Below, piece after piece: positions 44,925-55,525 of a stretch of 64,000 bases of DNA. Under the pieces are notes generated by a model, which saw only the letters and a list, made by a program, of their open reading frames with translations, did no database searches and was not told where the DNA came from. The position numbers and the translations under genes were made by a program. This stretch comes from Pseudomonadota bacterium. GTDB lineage: Bacteria > Pseudomonadota > Alphaproteobacteria > Acetobacterales > Acetobacteraceae. The first letter of the stretch is position 1; each line of letters opens with the position of its first letter. The stretch spans positions 1-64,000 of the forward strand of contig JAJZFA010000043.1 of assembly GCA_021805565.1 (NCBI GenBank), in the 5' to 3' direction.

Positions 44925-45400
44925 CGGACTCCGACAGCTTCGACGATCTGCGCGACCTGTATCAGGAGGTCATTCTGGATCGCGGGCGCAAGCCGCGTCA
45001 TGCGCGGCGGCTGGAAACCTTCGACGCCACCGCCAAGGGCGACAACCCGATGTGCGGCGACCGGGTTCAGGTCTGGATCGCGCTGGATACCGGTTCTATC
45101 GCTCGGGTTGGCTTCGAGGCGCGCGGCTGCGCGATCAGTGTCGCGTCCGCCGACCTGATGGCCGAAACCGTGCAACACCGCACCGTGGCCGATACGAAGT
45201 CGCTGTTCGAGGCGTTCCGGACCCTGGCCCGCACCGGGGCTTGTCCGGACTGCGCGCCCGGCCTGGCCGAACCGATGGAACAGTTGGCTCCGCTGGCCGG
45301 GGTGCATGAATATCCGTCCCGGGTGAAGTGCGCGACGCTTCCCTGGCATGCCTTGATGGCTGCGCTGGATGGCGCCAAGGAGGCTAGCAGTGAACGATAG
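44921..45400 (+). CDS. sufU: SufU-like sulfur transfer/scaffold protein
   Basis: 159-residue NifU-N/IscU fold protein. It has LYQEVILDRGRKPRHARRLE at residues 12-31, NPMCGDRVQVW with the first Cys, RGCAISVASADLMAE with the second and RVKCATLPWHAL with the third. The GDR (not GDV) and insertion pattern are those of SufU, a zinc-dependent sulfurtransferase that accepts sulfur from SufS. GTG start overlapping the sufS stop. Confidence 0.92.
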   Translation: MTDSDSFDDLRDLYQEVILDRGRKPRHARRLETFDATAKGDNPMCGDRVQVWIALDTGSIARVGFEARGCAISVASADLMAETVQHRTVADTKSLFEAFRTLARTGACPDCAPGLAEPMEQLAPLAGVHEYPSRVKCATLPWHALMAALDGAKEASSER

Positions 45401-45761
45401 TACGCCGCCGACCGCTTGGACTCCCGATGGCGAGATGCCAATGGGCACGCCCGGCGAACTGCCCAGCGAAGACACGCTGATCGAGGCGATCGCCACGGTG
45501 TACGATCCGGAAATTCCGGTGAATATCTATGAACTCGGGCTGATTTATGTAGTTGAGATCGACGACGGCGGCGGCGTGAAAGTGGAAATGACATTGACCG
45601 CGCCGGCGTGTCCAAGCGCTCAGGAACTGCCGGAACAGGTGCAGAGCGCGGTATTGGCGGTGCCCGGCGTCACGTCTTGTCACGTCGAAACCGTGTGGGA
45701 TCCGCCCTGGGATCCGTCTCGCATGACCGAAGAAGCCCGGCTTCAGTTGAATATGTTCTAA
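45390..45761 (+). CDS. sufT: SUF-associated DUF59/MIP18 protein SufT
   Basis: 123-residue protein with the MIP18/DUF59 domain: TVYDPEIPVNIYELGLIY (about residues 36-53), MTLTAPACPSAQELPEQVQS with the conserved Cys, and VWDPPWDPSRMTEEAR near the end. SufT proteins help deliver Fe-S clusters to targets. GTG 45390 is chosen because AAGGAGG lies six bases upstream; it overlaps sufU by 11 bases. Confidence 0.92.
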   Translation: MNDSTPPTAWTPDGEMPMGTPGELPSEDTLIEAIATVYDPEIPVNIYELGLIYVVEIDDGGGVKVEMTLTAPACPSAQELPEQVQSAVLAVPGVTSCHVETVWDPPWDPSRMTEEARLQLNMF

Positions 45762-45784
45762 TTGATCACGAGATAGGTTGGACC

Positions 45785-46153
45785 ATGAGCACCACGACGG
45801 CCATCCCCCGCAAGATACGTGCCCTGCCGCCCCTGATGACGCTGACCGATGCCGCCGCCGACCGGCTGCGCGGGCTTTACGAACGGGGCGAACAAGGCAA
45901 ATTGTTGCGGATCGGGGTCAAGACCAAGGGGTGTTCGGGCATGTCCTACGACATGTCCTGGACCGAGGCTCCCGCACAGACCGATGAGGTTGTGAAGGAC
46001 AAGGATCTGACGGTGTTGGTGGACCGTAAGGCGTCGCTGTTTCTGATCGGTACCGTGATGGATTACGAGGTGAAGAACCTGACGGCTGGGTTTACGTTCA
46101 CCAATCCCAACGAAAAGGGCCGCTGCGGCTGCGGCGAAAGCTTTCACGTCTGA
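45785..46153 (+). CDS. sufA: A-type Fe-S carrier SufA/IscA family
   Basis: 122-residue HesB/IscA protein carrying the three cluster cysteines in KTKGCSGMSYDMSW (about residue 46) and RCGCGESFHV (near the C-terminus). It has a short non-conserved N-terminal extension before LTDAAADRLRGL. Last gene of the suf operon. The 155-base spacer to the next gene shows no clear terminator. Confidence 0.95.
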   Translation: MSTTTAIPRKIRALPPLMTLTDAAADRLRGLYERGEQGKLLRIGVKTKGCSGMSYDMSWTEAPAQTDEVVKDKDLTVLVDRKASLFLIGTVMDYEVKNLTAGFTFTNPNEKGRCGCGESFHV

Positions 46154-46308
46154 GCGTGCGGCACCGCGGCCTGTCGTCGCGCCAAACGACGTTTCCGGAT
46201 CGGGATGTTTCAGCACTCTGGTCTGAAGCCTGAAACCGGGCATACTTCCGAACTTGCGAAAATCCCGGAGGCCGCTTATCGCCCGTGAGACGAAAGCGAG
46301 GCTGACCG

Positions 46309-47592
46309 ATGATCCGTATACTCAAACACGGCGCGACCGAGGCCGAGAAAACCGAAGCCGACCGTAAGGTCCGCCACACAGTGGAAACCATCCTGGAGGA
46401 TATTGGCGCACGCGGCGATACAGCCGTGCGCGAACTGTCAGCGCGGTTCGACAGGTGGGAACCCGCCGCGTTCCGCCTGCGTCCCGACGAAATTCAGTCC
46501 CTGATGGACAGCCTGCCGCGACAGGTCATCGCGGACATAGAATTTGCCCAGGCGCAAATCCGCCGGTTCGCGCAGGCGCAGAGAGACGCGCTGCGGGATA
46601 TCGAGATCGAAACGCTGCCTGGCATCCGGCTGGGGCACAAGAATATTCCGGTCAACAGCGTCGGCTGTTACGTGCCGGGCGGCCGGTATCCGATGGTTGC
46701 ATCCGCACACATGTCGGTACTGACCGCCAAGGTCGCCGGGGTAAAGCGGGTCGCTGCCTGCACACCGCCGCTGAACGGCGTTCCGCCCGCCGCCACGGTC
46801 GCCGCCATGGCGCTCGCCGGCGCCGACGAAATTTACCTGCTGGGTGGCATTCAGGCGGTGGCGGCGATGGGGTTGGGAACCGAAACGATCGCCCAGGTCG
46901 ATATGCTGGTCGGCCCTGGCAACGCCTTTGTCGCCGAAGCCAAGCGGCAACTGTTCGGCCGGGTCGGGATCGATCTTCTGGCCGGCCCGACCGAGACGCT
47001 GATTGTCGCCGACGACACCGCCGACGTGGAAATGTGCGCCACCGACCTGCTGGGTCAGGCGGAACACGGCCCGACATCGCCGGCGGTGCTGTTGACCACA
47101 TCGAAAAAGATCGCCGCCGGAATCCCGGCGGAGATCGAACGCCAGCTTGCCGTGCTGCCCACCGCCGACATCGCCTCCGTCGCATGGCGCGATCATGGCC
47201 AGATCATTTTGTGCGACACCGACGACGAACTGCTTTCCGAGGCCGACCGCATCGCGTCCGAACATGTGCAGGTGCTGACGCGCGACCCGCGCTGGTTCCT
47301 GGATCGCATGACCAATTATGGCGCACTGTTTCTGGGCAAGGAAACCAACGTCGCGTATGGCGACAAGGTGATCGGCACGAACCACACGCTGCCGACGAAG
47401 AAGGCCGCCCGTTACACAGGCGGGCTGTGGGTTGGTAAGTTCCTCAAGACCGTGACGTATCAACAGGTCAGCCCCGAGGCGACAGCGATGATCGGCGCGT
47501 ATTGTTCGCGCCTGTGTGCGATTGAGAACTTCGCGGGGCACAAAGAGCAGGCCGACCTGCGCGTGCGCCGTTACGGCGGCAAGAACGCATAA
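46309..47592 (+). CDS. histidinol dehydrogenase family protein (HpsN-like)
   Basis: 427-residue NAD-dependent alcohol dehydrogenase of the HisD fold. It carries [40 protein letters not shown] and [16 protein letters not shown] with the zinc-site residues, and ends with [13 protein letters not shown]. Wording such as [17 protein letters not shown] and the KTVTYQ tail are closer, as I recall, to sulfopropanediol 3-dehydrogenase (HpsN) and related paralogues than to biosynthetic HisD. No his genes are present. It is followed in the same direction by a CoA-transferase. Confidence 0.85.
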   Translation: MIRILKHGATEAEKTEADRKVRHTVETILEDIGARGDTAVRELSARFDRWEPAAFRLRPDEIQSLMDSLPRQVIADIEFAQAQIRRFAQAQRDALRDIEIETLPGIRLGHKNIPVNSVGCYVPGGRYPMVASAHMSVLTAKVAGVKRVAACTPPLNGVPPAATVAAMALAGADEIYLLGGIQAVAAMGLGTETIAQVDMLVGPGNAFVAEAKRQLFGRVGIDLLAGPTETLIVADDTADVEMCATDLLGQAEHGPTSPAVLLTTSKKIAAGIPAEIERQLAVLPTADIASVAWRDHGQIILCDTDDELLSEADRIASEHVQVLTRDPRWFLDRMTNYGALFLGKETNVAYGDKVIGTNHTLPTKKAARYTGGLWVGKFLKTVTYQQVSPEATAMIGAYCSRLCAIENFAGHKEQADLRVRRYGGKNA

Positions 47593-47635
47593 CCGCGGTT
47601 CGCTTCGCCGAACGGCGGTGTTACGATACTCAAGG

Positions 47636-48895
47636 ATGAACGGAGAACACGGCAAGATGGATGGTTCGATGACCCCGGCGGCCGGCGGCAAGGGGCTTGC
47701 ACAGACGGCAGGGGCGCTTTCCGGGATCAAGGTGATCGATCTGACCCGCGTTCTGGGTGGTCCGTACTGCACCATGATCCTGTCCGACCACGGCGCCGAT
47801 GTTATCAAGATTGAGCCGCCGCAGGGCGATGAGGTGCGCGACTGGGGCCCCCCGTTCCACGAAGGCGACGCCAGTTATTTCATCGGCGTCAACCGCAACA
47901 AGCGGTCCATCGCGCTCGATCTGAGCAAGCCGGAAGGCAAGGCCGTGCTGCTGCGCCTGTTGGACGGCGCGGATGTCTTGATCGAGAACTTCAAGCCTGG
48001 ATCGATGGAAAAATGGGGGCTGGGGTATCGGGAGGTTCTGTCCAACCGGTTTCCCGGCCTGATCCATTGCCGCGTGTCCGGCTTCGGCGGCGACGGGCCG
48101 CTGGGCGGGTTGCCCGGTTACGATGCCATCCTGCAAGCCATGACCGGCCTGATGAGCGTCAATGGCGACGCCGCCACCGGCCCGATGCGGCTTGGTACCG
48201 CGATGGTCGATATGGGCACCGGCCTGTATTCCGCCGTCGGTATTCTGATGGCGCTGCATGAACGCGGACATTCGGGCCTGGGCCAGTACCTGGACATGAC
48301 GCTGTACGACTGCGGGATGGCGCTGCTGCATCCGCAGGCGGCGAATTACTTCCTGAATGGCAAGCGCCCCACGGGCACCGGCAATCCGCACCCCAATCTG
48401 GTTCCGTACGATAAATACCCAACCAGAACCTGCGAAATTTTCATCGCCAGCGGCAATAACGGGCAATTCCGCAAGTTGTGCGAACTGATCGGCCGGCCGG
48501 ATATGGCCGATGATCCGCGCTTCGCCAACAATGGCGAACGCAACATCAACCGTGTCGCCCTGACCCTGGCGTTGGCCGCGGCGTTCGCGGATCAGGATGG
48601 CAAGGATTTATCGCTGCGGCTGATCCGGGCGGGCGTGCCGGCCGGGCCGGTGCTTTCGGTGGACGAGGCGACGGCGGCGCCGCATACCGAACACCGGGAA
48701 ATGGTGACCGAACTCAGCTGGTACAAGGGCATCGGCACGCCGATCAAATTCAGCCGTACCAAGGGCGGCACACGCCGTCCGCCACCGCGGTTCAACGAAC
48801 ATGGCACCGAGGTGCTCGCCGGCGCTGGATACAGCGAATCGGAGATCGGCGCCTTGACCGAATCCGGCGTTGTGCATGTGAAACGGCGGTTGTAA
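47636..48895 (+). CDS. CaiB/BaiF family CoA-transferase
   Basis: 419-residue type III CoA-transferase. It carries LSGIKVIDLTRVLGGPYCTM near residues 30-49, IKIEPPQGDEVRDWGPPF, NRNKRSIALDLSKPEGKAVL and the catalytic Asp in AMVDMGTGLYSAVGILMAL (about 185-203). It moves CoA between carboxylic acids; the pair is unknown. The start is 47636 or 47657; neither has an ideal ribosome site. Co-directional with the HpsN-like gene 43 bases upstream. Confidence 0.92.
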   Translation: MNGEHGKMDGSMTPAAGGKGLAQTAGALSGIKVIDLTRVLGGPYCTMILSDHGADVIKIEPPQGDEVRDWGPPFHEGDASYFIGVNRNKRSIALDLSKPEGKAVLLRLLDGADVLIENFKPGSMEKWGLGYREVLSNRFPGLIHCRVSGFGGDGPLGGLPGYDAILQAMTGLMSVNGDAATGPMRLGTAMVDMGTGLYSAVGILMALHERGHSGLGQYLDMTLYDCGMALLHPQAANYFLNGKRPTGTGNPHPNLVPYDKYPTRTCEIFIASGNNGQFRKLCELIGRPDMADDPRFANNGERNINRVALTLALAAAFADQDGKDLSLRLIRAGVPAGPVLSVDEATAAPHTEHREMVTELSWYKGIGTPIKFSRTKGGTRRPPPRFNEHGTEVLAGAGYSESEIGALTESGVVHVKRRL

Positions 48896-48906
48896 TCGCT
48901 TTGCCC

Positions 48907-51903
48907 ATGTGGCCGCTCGATCTGCCTGCCCGCGAGGTACTGACACTGCCTGGGGAAACCGTCATTCCCTGGGCGGTGTTCGACTGGCAGTGGTACCTGC
49001 GCACGTATCCGGGCGTGGCCGGACATGGCGCGGAACCGCAGGCCGTTCTCGATTACTATCTGGATGCGGGCCAGACACAGGGGCATTCGCCCAACCGGCT
49101 GTTCGACGAGCAATGGCACCGGCGGATGTATCCGCGCATCGCCGAACGGGTTCTGGCGGGCGAATGGGCGTCGGCCTTCGATGCTTATTGCCGGCGCGGG
49201 GCGCTGGATCGTTCGCCACACTGGTTGTTCGACGAACTGGCCTACCGCGACCGGTATCCAGACCTGACGAACGGGGTTCTCGCGGAATTCGCCCTTTTCA
49301 ACGCCTACGACCATTACCTGCGGCATGGTCAGCAGGAAGATCGCGTCGGGCATCCGTTGTTCGATCCCAGACTATATCTGTCGCACTTCGACCCAGCCGA
49401 CGTTGCCGCCATCCGGGGGCAGGGCGTGTTCCAGCATTACCTCAATCGTATCGAATCGGGAGAACCCGAGCTGCGGACGTCGATTTATTTCGATCCGGTA
49501 TGGTATCTGTCCCGCTATCGCGAAGTCGCCCGATCCGTCGAAGCCGGGCGATGGAAAAGCGCGCTGCACCATTATCTATGTAACGATACGCCGACCGCGT
49601 TCGACCCGCTGGATGGGTTTTCCGAATCCTGGTACCTGCGTCGCGATCCCGGTCTGTGCGATGTCATCGCCGCCGGTGCATTCCGTAATGGATACATGCA
49701 TTTTCTGCGGTTCGGCGCGGCGGAACTGCGCGCACCGTCGGCGATTGTCGATCTCGGCCGTTATGCGGTTCGGCCGACGGTCCGGTTCGATCTGGAACAG
49801 GCGCGCGCGCCCGATGCCTTCGCGCACTGGCTGATGGCCGGCGCACCCGAGGAACTGTCCGGCCAAGCGCCGGAGATCGAAACGATGTCGGCTCGGCATG
49901 GAGAAATTCTCGCGGATTGGTTGGCTATCGCGCTGCTGCCGGTCGCCGGGCGCTTCGGCTATCGTTTCGAGTGCCCTGGCGAGCCGGCGGTCAGCGTGGT
50001 GATGGCGGTGCGGAATGGATTCGCGGCGACGATGGCAACGATCGAATCGTTGCGATCGGGCACCGCATTGGCGATTGAACTGATTATCGTCGATCGCGGA
50101 TCGGGCGATGAAACAAGGTCGATCGGCCAGTACGTGCCGGACGCGCGCATTCTCCGGTTCGAGAGCGACATCGGGTGGTCCCGAGCGGCCGATGCGGGGC
50201 GCCAGCTTGCAACCGCGCCGATGGTTCTGTTTCTGTCGGCCAATGCCCGTATCGCACCTGGATCGGTGGAACGGGCACGTAGCCGGCTCATCGCGGATGC
50301 GTCGGTTGGTGCGGTGGGCGGGCTGATCCTGCAGCCGCACGGCGTCATCGCCGCGGCCGGCGGCATTGTTTGGAACGATGGCGCCATCCATGCATATATG
50401 CATGGCGCATCTCCGCTGGCGCCGGAGGCGAACTTTGTCCGCGCCACCGATTTTTGCCCGCTGGATTTGCTGTTGGTCCGTTCGGCGTTGCTGACGGATA
50501 TCGATGGCCTGGACCACGATTGCGCCGCCGGATACCAAGCGGCCGACCTGTGCCTGCGGATCGCCCAGGCCGGTTTCACCGTGATGTACGATCCGTCCGC
50601 GATGCTGATCCTCGGCGAAACCCCGGAATCCGGCGTTGGCCCCGGAGAGCATTTTCCGCGCAAACATGCCGCGGCCCTGGCCAACCGCTTCGCGCCCGGC
50701 GGTCCGGTGCAAGCGTTCGCTCGTCACGCCGGGGCAAAGCCGCATCGTGTGCTGGTTATCGAAGACACCGTGCCGCTGCGGCGTTCCGGTTCCGGCTTCG
50801 TCCGGTCCAACGACCTGCTCCATATCATGGCAGCCCTGGGTTACGCGGTGACGGTGTTTCCGGTGAACAGGTGCGAACACGACCCGGCCGCCGTATTCGC
50901 CGATATGCCGGACACAGCCGAAGCGATGCACACACTCTCGTTCGGCCAGCTCGCGGCTTTTCTGTCGGGGCGACCCGGATACTACGATACGCTTTGGATC
51001 GCCCGGACCCACAATCTGGCGCGGGTGCATCCGATTCTGTCGCGGCTGATCGAACAGGGCACCCTGACCGCACGCATTATTTTCGATACCGAAGCGGTCA
51101 CACCCGGCCGGGAGGCGATGCAGGCCACCCTGTCCGGCGCATCGTTCGACGTAACGGCCGCCATGCGGGCCATCGCGGACGACGCCCGGATATGCCAACT
51201 CGCGGTCGCGGTAACCCAATCCGAGGCGGAGATGCTGCGACAGCATGGCCTTGCGCACATCGCGGTCATCGGCCACGCGATCGAACCGGCACCCACGGTC
51301 CGGCCGTTCGCGCAACGGGCCGGGATGCTGTTCGTCGGGGCGATCCATACGGCGGATAGCCCTAACCTCGATAGCCTGATCTGGTTCGCCGATGCGGTGC
51401 TGCCCCTGATCGAGGCCGAACTCCGGTGGGAGACAAGGCTGACGATCGCCGGCTATGTTGCCCCGGGCATCGATTTAAGCCGCTTTGCGCATCACCCCCG
51501 GATCACCCTGCGCGGATCGATTCCCGACCTGACCCCACTGTATAACGCCCATCGCGTGTTCGTCGCCCCGACGCGATATGCGGCCGGCGCCCCCTATAAG
51601 GTGTTGGAGGCGGCGTCCCGCGGATTGCCCGTCGTGGCCACCGAGGTGTTGCGCGGGCAATTGGACTGGATGCAGGGCCGGGACATCCTGAGTGCCAGTG
51701 CGGACGATCCGGAGCGGTTCGCGGCCGGGGTGTTGTCGCTGTATCGCGATGAGGCGCTTTGGGGCGCGATTCGTCAGGCTGCTATCGTCCGGCTAGAACA
51801 GGATCATGGCCTGCCGGCGTTGACCCAGGCCGTGGCCGCTGCCGTTAAACCGGCGGAACGGGCCAAGGTGACGCGAATTTCGCCGAGGCGCGGCAAGATG
51901 TGA
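48907..51903 (+). CDS. large two-domain glycosyltransferase with N-terminal repeats
   Basis: 998-residue protein. Residues 15-290 hold five or six degenerate repeats of the form FD-x2-WYL-x2-YP-x4-G-x2-HYL-x-G (for example FDWQWYLRTYPGV, FDEQWHRRMYPRI and FDPVWYLSRYREV). A GT2-like domain follows (about 355-590: VSVVMAVRNGFAATMATIES, LELIIVDRGSGDET-like, MVLFLSANARI), then a GT4-like domain (about 610-970: IFDTEAVTPGRE, MLFVGAIHTADSPN, APTRYAAGAPYKVLEAASRG). It probably makes surface polysaccharide or glycoprotein sugar; donor and acceptor are unknown. ATG 48907 or TTG 48901. Confidence 0.87.
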   Translation: MWPLDLPAREVLTLPGETVIPWAVFDWQWYLRTYPGVAGHGAEPQAVLDYYLDAGQTQGHSPNRLFDEQWHRRMYPRIAERVLAGEWASAFDAYCRRGALDRSPHWLFDELAYRDRYPDLTNGVLAEFALFNAYDHYLRHGQQEDRVGHPLFDPRLYLSHFDPADVAAIRGQGVFQHYLNRIESGEPELRTSIYFDPVWYLSRYREVARSVEAGRWKSALHHYLCNDTPTAFDPLDGFSESWYLRRDPGLCDVIAAGAFRNGYMHFLRFGAAELRAPSAIVDLGRYAVRPTVRFDLEQARAPDAFAHWLMAGAPEELSGQAPEIETMSARHGEILADWLAIALLPVAGRFGYRFECPGEPAVSVVMAVRNGFAATMATIESLRSGTALAIELIIVDRGSGDETRSIGQYVPDARILRFESDIGWSRAADAGRQLATAPMVLFLSANARIAPGSVERARSRLIADASVGAVGGLILQPHGVIAAAGGIVWNDGAIHAYMHGASPLAPEANFVRATDFCPLDLLLVRSALLTDIDGLDHDCAAGYQAADLCLRIAQAGFTVMYDPSAMLILGETPESGVGPGEHFPRKHAAALANRFAPGGPVQAFARHAGAKPHRVLVIEDTVPLRRSGSGFVRSNDLLHIMAALGYAVTVFPVNRCEHDPAAVFADMPDTAEAMHTLSFGQLAAFLSGRPGYYDTLWIARTHNLARVHPILSRLIEQGTLTARIIFDTEAVTPGREAMQATLSGASFDVTAAMRAIADDARICQLAVAVTQSEAEMLRQHGLAHIAVIGHAIEPAPTVRPFAQRAGMLFVGAIHTADSPNLDSLIWFADAVLPLIEAELRWETRLTIAGYVAPGIDLSRFAHHPRITLRGSIPDLTPLYNAHRVFVAPTRYAAGAPYKVLEAASRGLPVVATEVLRGQLDWMQGRDILSASADDPERFAAGVLSLYRDEALWGAIRQAAIVRLEQDHGLPALTQAVAAAVKPAERAKVTRISPRRGKM

Positions 51904-52008
51904 CACTCGGTTAATCGCATTGAATGATAAATAAATAATCCAGTTCTCTATCCAATTTGGAATTATAATAAGTCGGCAGCCCGCTTCCCCAGCGGAACTG
52001 TTTTCTTC

Positions 52009-52048
52009 GGCGACCGGCCTCGCATCCCCCCCGGCGGGGCCGGTCGCC
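52009..52048. terminator. hairpin between convergent glycosyltransferase and MOSC genes
   Basis: Arms GGCGACCGGCC (52009-52019) and GGCCGGTCGCC (52038-52048) pair over 11 bases with an 18-base loop that is itself GC-rich. It lies between a plus-strand and a minus-strand stop codon and can serve both. Upstream, 51905-51990 is distinctly AT-rich. Confidence 0.5.
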
Positions 52049-52062
52049 GGAGCCCCAGAGAG

Positions 52063-52821
52063 CTATGGGTCCAACAATTCCATTGCATCGCCGATCGCCA
52101 GATGGCCACCGCTGGTGACTTCGGCATGCACCCCTAAATCGACATGGCCATACAGCGACCGCAGTTCCGCCACCGGGTCGGCATCCCGCTCGCCCGTGTC
52201 GGGATTAACCTCGGTCGCCGGACAGCGGGTTGTTCCCTTGATCACACGGACCACCGCTCCGCCGATCTGTAGTTCCCGACCGATCCAGTCGCGCTCCGCC
52301 CAGGGCCTGGCGCCACTGAACCAGACGTTCGCCCGAAACCGGCGGCGGTGGCGGCGCGCACCGGCCTTGGTTTCGTAATCGCGCAGGCTGGCCAGATTGT
52401 TCAGGCTGATAACCTTGGTCTTCTGATCGGCGAAGACATGGCCGGGTACGTGGTGAAACCGCGGCTGGCCGCGGGCTTCCTCGCCCATGTAATCGGCCAG
52501 GAACGCCGCCAGCCGAACTTGTCCGTCTGGCGTCATGGCGTTTGCTTCGATGGTGCTGCCGTCCGGCGCCCGGATGCGCAGCATTCTGGACCCCGGATCG
52601 AACACGCTGAACAGCAACGCCGCTCGGGCGTGCTTCATCTGGCAGAAGAAATTCCATTTCGGCAGCCATGCAGGGTTAGCCGGATCGAAGCCCGAATCGC
52701 CGTGGGCCAGCGCGAACGCCCGGTCCCACGGGATGGCGCCGCCAGTTTCGACATCCGCCTGCTCCAGTGCTTCGGCGGTCAAACCCTTGACCGGATAGCG
52801 ATACAGATATTCGATTCGCAT
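52063..52821 (-). CDS. MOSC domain-containing protein
   Basis: 252-residue protein with an N-terminal MOSC_N-like beta barrel (IEYLYRYPVKGLTAEALEQA at residues 2-21) and a MOSC domain (FRANVWFSGARPWAERDWIG and VIKGTTRCPATEVNPDTGE with the conserved Cys, about 165-215). MOSC proteins handle sulfur delivery or Mo-cofactor-dependent N-hydroxylated substrate reduction (mARC/YiiM-like). ATG 52821 begins the family N-terminus. Divergent from clpB. Confidence 0.9.
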   Translation of the reverse strand: MRIEYLYRYPVKGLTAEALEQADVETGGAIPWDRAFALAHGDSGFDPANPAWLPKWNFFCQMKHARAALLFSVFDPGSRMLRIRAPDGSTIEANAMTPDGQVRLAAFLADYMGEEARGQPRFHHVPGHVFADQKTKVISLNNLASLRDYETKAGARRHRRRFRANVWFSGARPWAERDWIGRELQIGGAVVRVIKGTTRCPATEVNPDTGERDADPVAELRSLYGHVDLGVHAEVTSGGHLAIGDAMELLDP

Positions 52822-52832
52822 CGTTCGATCCT

Positions 52833-52861
52833 CTTGAGCGGCCGCCCCCACGGCCCCACCT
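52833..52861 (+). promoter_or_regulatory. sigma-32-like heat-shock promoter of clpB
   Basis: CTTGAG (52833-52838), a 15-base spacer and CCCCACCT (52854-52861) resemble the RpoH consensus CTTGAA-N13-15-CCCCATNT with one change in each half. It ends about 72 bases before the clpB ATG, which fits the usual RpoH control of clpB. Confidence 0.5.
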
Positions 52862-52933
52862 TGGGGGAAAGGCCAGGATTGCCGCCTATCGCAGGGGCAG
52901 GACAGGGCTGTCGCCCGATGAAAGGGACATATC

Positions 52934-55513
52934 ATGGATATTCAGAAATTCACCGAACGGTGCCAAGGGTTTCTTCAGGCCGCCAGCACCATCGCCATAC
53001 GGGAATTCCATCAGCGGATTACCCCGGAACATCTGCTGAAAGCGCTGCTGGACGATGACGAAGGGGCAGCGGCCGGTCTGATCAAGGCCGCTGGCGGCGA
53101 TCCGAAAGCCGCCGCCGCCGCCAACGACGCGGAGGTGGCGCGTCAACCCAAGGTCAGCGGCGGTGGCGCCGGCCAGCCGCAACTGACGCCCGAATTGGTG
53201 CGGGTGCTGGCCGCGGCGGAGCAGACATCGACGCGCGCCGGCGACGAATACGTCGCTCAGGATAGGCTGCTGGTGGCATTGGCGGAGTCTAACACGCCGG
53301 CCGGCCGGGCCTTGAAGGCGGGCGGCATTACGCCGCAATCGCTGGAAAAGACGGTCAACGACGTGCGCAAGGGCCGCAGAGTGACCAGTCCGAACGCGGA
53401 GTCCAACTTCGACGCGCTGAAAAAATACGCCCGCGACGTGACCGCGGTCGCCCGCGAAGGCAAGCTGGACCCGGTGATCGGGCGCGACGAGGAAATTCGC
53501 CGCACCATCCAGGTGCTGGCGCGCCGGACCAAAAACAACCCGGTGCTGATCGGCGAGCCCGGCGTCGGCAAGACCGCCATCGTGGAGGGGCTGGCCCTGC
53601 GCATCGTCAACGGCGACGTGCCGGAGGCGCTGAAAGGCAAACAGCTTTTGTCGCTGGATCTAGGGGCGATGGTCGCCGGATCGAAATACCGCGGCGAATT
53701 CGAGGAGCGGCTGAAAGCCGTGCTGAAAGAGATCGAGGACGCACAAGGTCAGGTGATCCTGTTCATCGACGAGATGCATACGCTGATCGGCGCGGGCAGG
53801 GGGGATGGCGCGATGGATGCGTCCAACCTGATCAAGCCGGAACTGGCGCGCGGCACGCTGCACTGCATCGGCGCCACGACATTGACCGAATACCGCAAGC
53901 ATGTGGAGAAAGACGCGGCGCTGGCTCGCCGGTTTCAGCCGGTGTTCGTGGGCGAACCCACGGTCGAGGATACGATCAGCATTCTGCGCGGTATCAAGGA
54001 AAAATACGAACTTCACCACGGCGTGCGCATCGCCGATGCGGCGCTGGTGGCGGCGGCAAGCTTGTCGAAGCGGTATATTACCGACCGGTTTCTGCCGGAC
54101 AAGGCGATCGATCTGATCGACGAGGCGGCGAGCCGGCTGCGCATGCAGGTGGATTCCAAGCCGGAGGCGCTGGACGAACTCGACCGCCGCGTCATTCAGT
54201 TGAAGATCGAGCGCGAGGCGCTGAAGAAGGAAAGCGATCCCGCGTCGAAGGATCGCCTGGTCAAGCTGGAGAAGGAACTGGCCGATCTGGAAGACCGGTC
54301 CAACGCCATGACCGCGGTCTGGAAAAACGAGAAGCACCAGGTGCAGGAGACGCAGAAGCTGAAGGAACGGCTGGATCAGGCCCGCAGCGAAATGGACGTG
54401 GCGGAGCGGCGCGGCGATCTGGGACGCGCGTCGGAGCTGAAATATGGCGTGATTCCGGGCATCGAGCGCCAGTTGGAACAATCCTCCGACGGCAAGCTGG
54501 TGAACGAAGCGGTGACCGAGGAAGCCATCGCCGGCGTGGTTTCGCGCTGGACCGGCGTGCCGATGGAAAAGATGCTGGAAGGCGAGCGGTCCAAGCTGTT
54601 GCACATGGAGGACACGCTGCGCCAGCGGGTCATCGGCCAGGAAGAAGCCCTGCGCGCGGTTGCCCACGCGGTACGCCGAGCGAGGGCGGGGTTGCAGGAT
54701 CCGAACCGGCCGATCGGGAGTTTTCTGTTTCTTGGACCGACCGGCGTCGGCAAGACCGAACTGACCAAGGCGCTGGCGTCGTTTCTGTTCGACGACGACA
54801 AGGCGATGGTGCGCATCGACATGAGCGAGTTCATGGAGAAACATGCCGTGTCCCGCCTGATCGGTGCGCCGCCGGGCTATGTCGGCTACGATGAGGGTGG
54901 CGTTCTGACGGAAGCGGTGCGGCGGCGACCGTATCAGGTGATCCTGTTCGACGAGGTGGAGAAGGCGCATGAGGATGTGTTCAACATCCTGCTGCAAGTG
55001 CTGGACGACGGGCGGCTGACCGACGGCCAGGGCCGGACGGTGGATTTCAAGAACACGATTATTGTGCTGACGTCCAACCTGGGCAGCGATGTGCTGGCGC
55101 ATCAGAAGGACGGCGAACCGACGGCGATGGTGCAGGGCGAGGTGATGGCGGTGGTGCGCCAGCATTTCCGGCCGGAGTTTTTGAACCGGCTGGATGAGAT
55201 TGTGCTGTTCCGGCGCTTGCAGCGGAGCGACATGGCCGCAATCGTCGATATTCAGTTGGCTGGGCTGTTGGGTTTGCTGGCGGCGCGGAAGATCGGGCTG
55301 GATCTTGACCGGAGTGCCAGGGACTGGCTGGCGGCCGAGGGATACGACAGCACGTATGGCGCGAGGCCGTTGAAGCGGGTGATCCAGCGGTCGTTGCAGA
55401 ACCCGCTGGCCGGGTTGATTCTGGAAGGCGGGATCAAGGAGGGTGAGACGGTTCGGATATCGGCTGGTGCCGGCGGGCTGGCGATCAATGGGCGGCTGGC
55501 CGAAGCGGCTTGA
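52934..55513 (+). CDS. clpB: ATP-dependent disaggregase ClpB
   Basis: 859-residue Hsp100 chaperone that with DnaK resolubilises aggregates. An N domain (residues 1-150) is followed by AAA1 with Walker A GEPGVGKT (about 207-214), a coiled-coil M domain (about 410-525, Lys/Glu-rich), then AAA2 with GPTGVGKT (about 602-609) and the pore loop [13 protein letters not shown]. It ends without the long acidic tail of some homologues. Full length. A sigma-32-like site precedes it and a hairpin follows. Confidence 0.97.
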   Translation: MDIQKFTERCQGFLQAASTIAIREFHQRITPEHLLKALLDDDEGAAAGLIKAAGGDPKAAAAANDAEVARQPKVSGGGAGQPQLTPELVRVLAAAEQTSTRAGDEYVAQDRLLVALAESNTPAGRALKAGGITPQSLEKTVNDVRKGRRVTSPNAESNFDALKKYARDVTAVAREGKLDPVIGRDEEIRRTIQVLARRTKNNPVLIGEPGVGKTAIVEGLALRIVNGDVPEALKGKQLLSLDLGAMVAGSKYRGEFEERLKAVLKEIEDAQGQVILFIDEMHTLIGAGRGDGAMDASNLIKPELARGTLHCIGATTLTEYRKHVEKDAALARRFQPVFVGEPTVEDTISILRGIKEKYELHHGVRIADAALVAAASLSKRYITDRFLPDKAIDLIDEAASRLRMQVDSKPEALDELDRRVIQLKIEREALKKESDPASKDRLVKLEKELADLEDRSNAMTAVWKNEKHQVQETQKLKERLDQARSEMDVAERRGDLGRASELKYGVIPGIERQLEQSSDGKLVNEAVTEEAIAGVVSRWTGVPMEKMLEGERSKLLHMEDTLRQRVIGQEEALRAVAHAVRRARAGLQDPNRPIGSFLFLGPTGVGKTELTKALASFLFDDDKAMVRIDMSEFMEKHAVSRLIGAPPGYVGYDEGGVLTEAVRRRPYQVILFDEVEKAHEDVFNILLQVLDDGRLTDGQGRTVDFKNTIIVLTSNLGSDVLAHQKDGEPTAMVQGEVMAVVRQHFRPEFLNRLDEIVLFRRLQRSDMAAIVDIQLAGLLGLLAARKIGLDLDRSARDWLAAEGYDSTYGARPLKRVIQRSLQNPLAGLILEGGIKEGETVRISAGAGGLAINGRLAEAA

Positions 55514-55525
55514 TCGGGGCGGGGG

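Noticed and set aside
46309-47592. Biosynthetic histidinol dehydrogenase hisD.
   Set aside because: No his genes adjoin and the sequence wording is closer to HpsN-type paralogues; kept as family-level call only.
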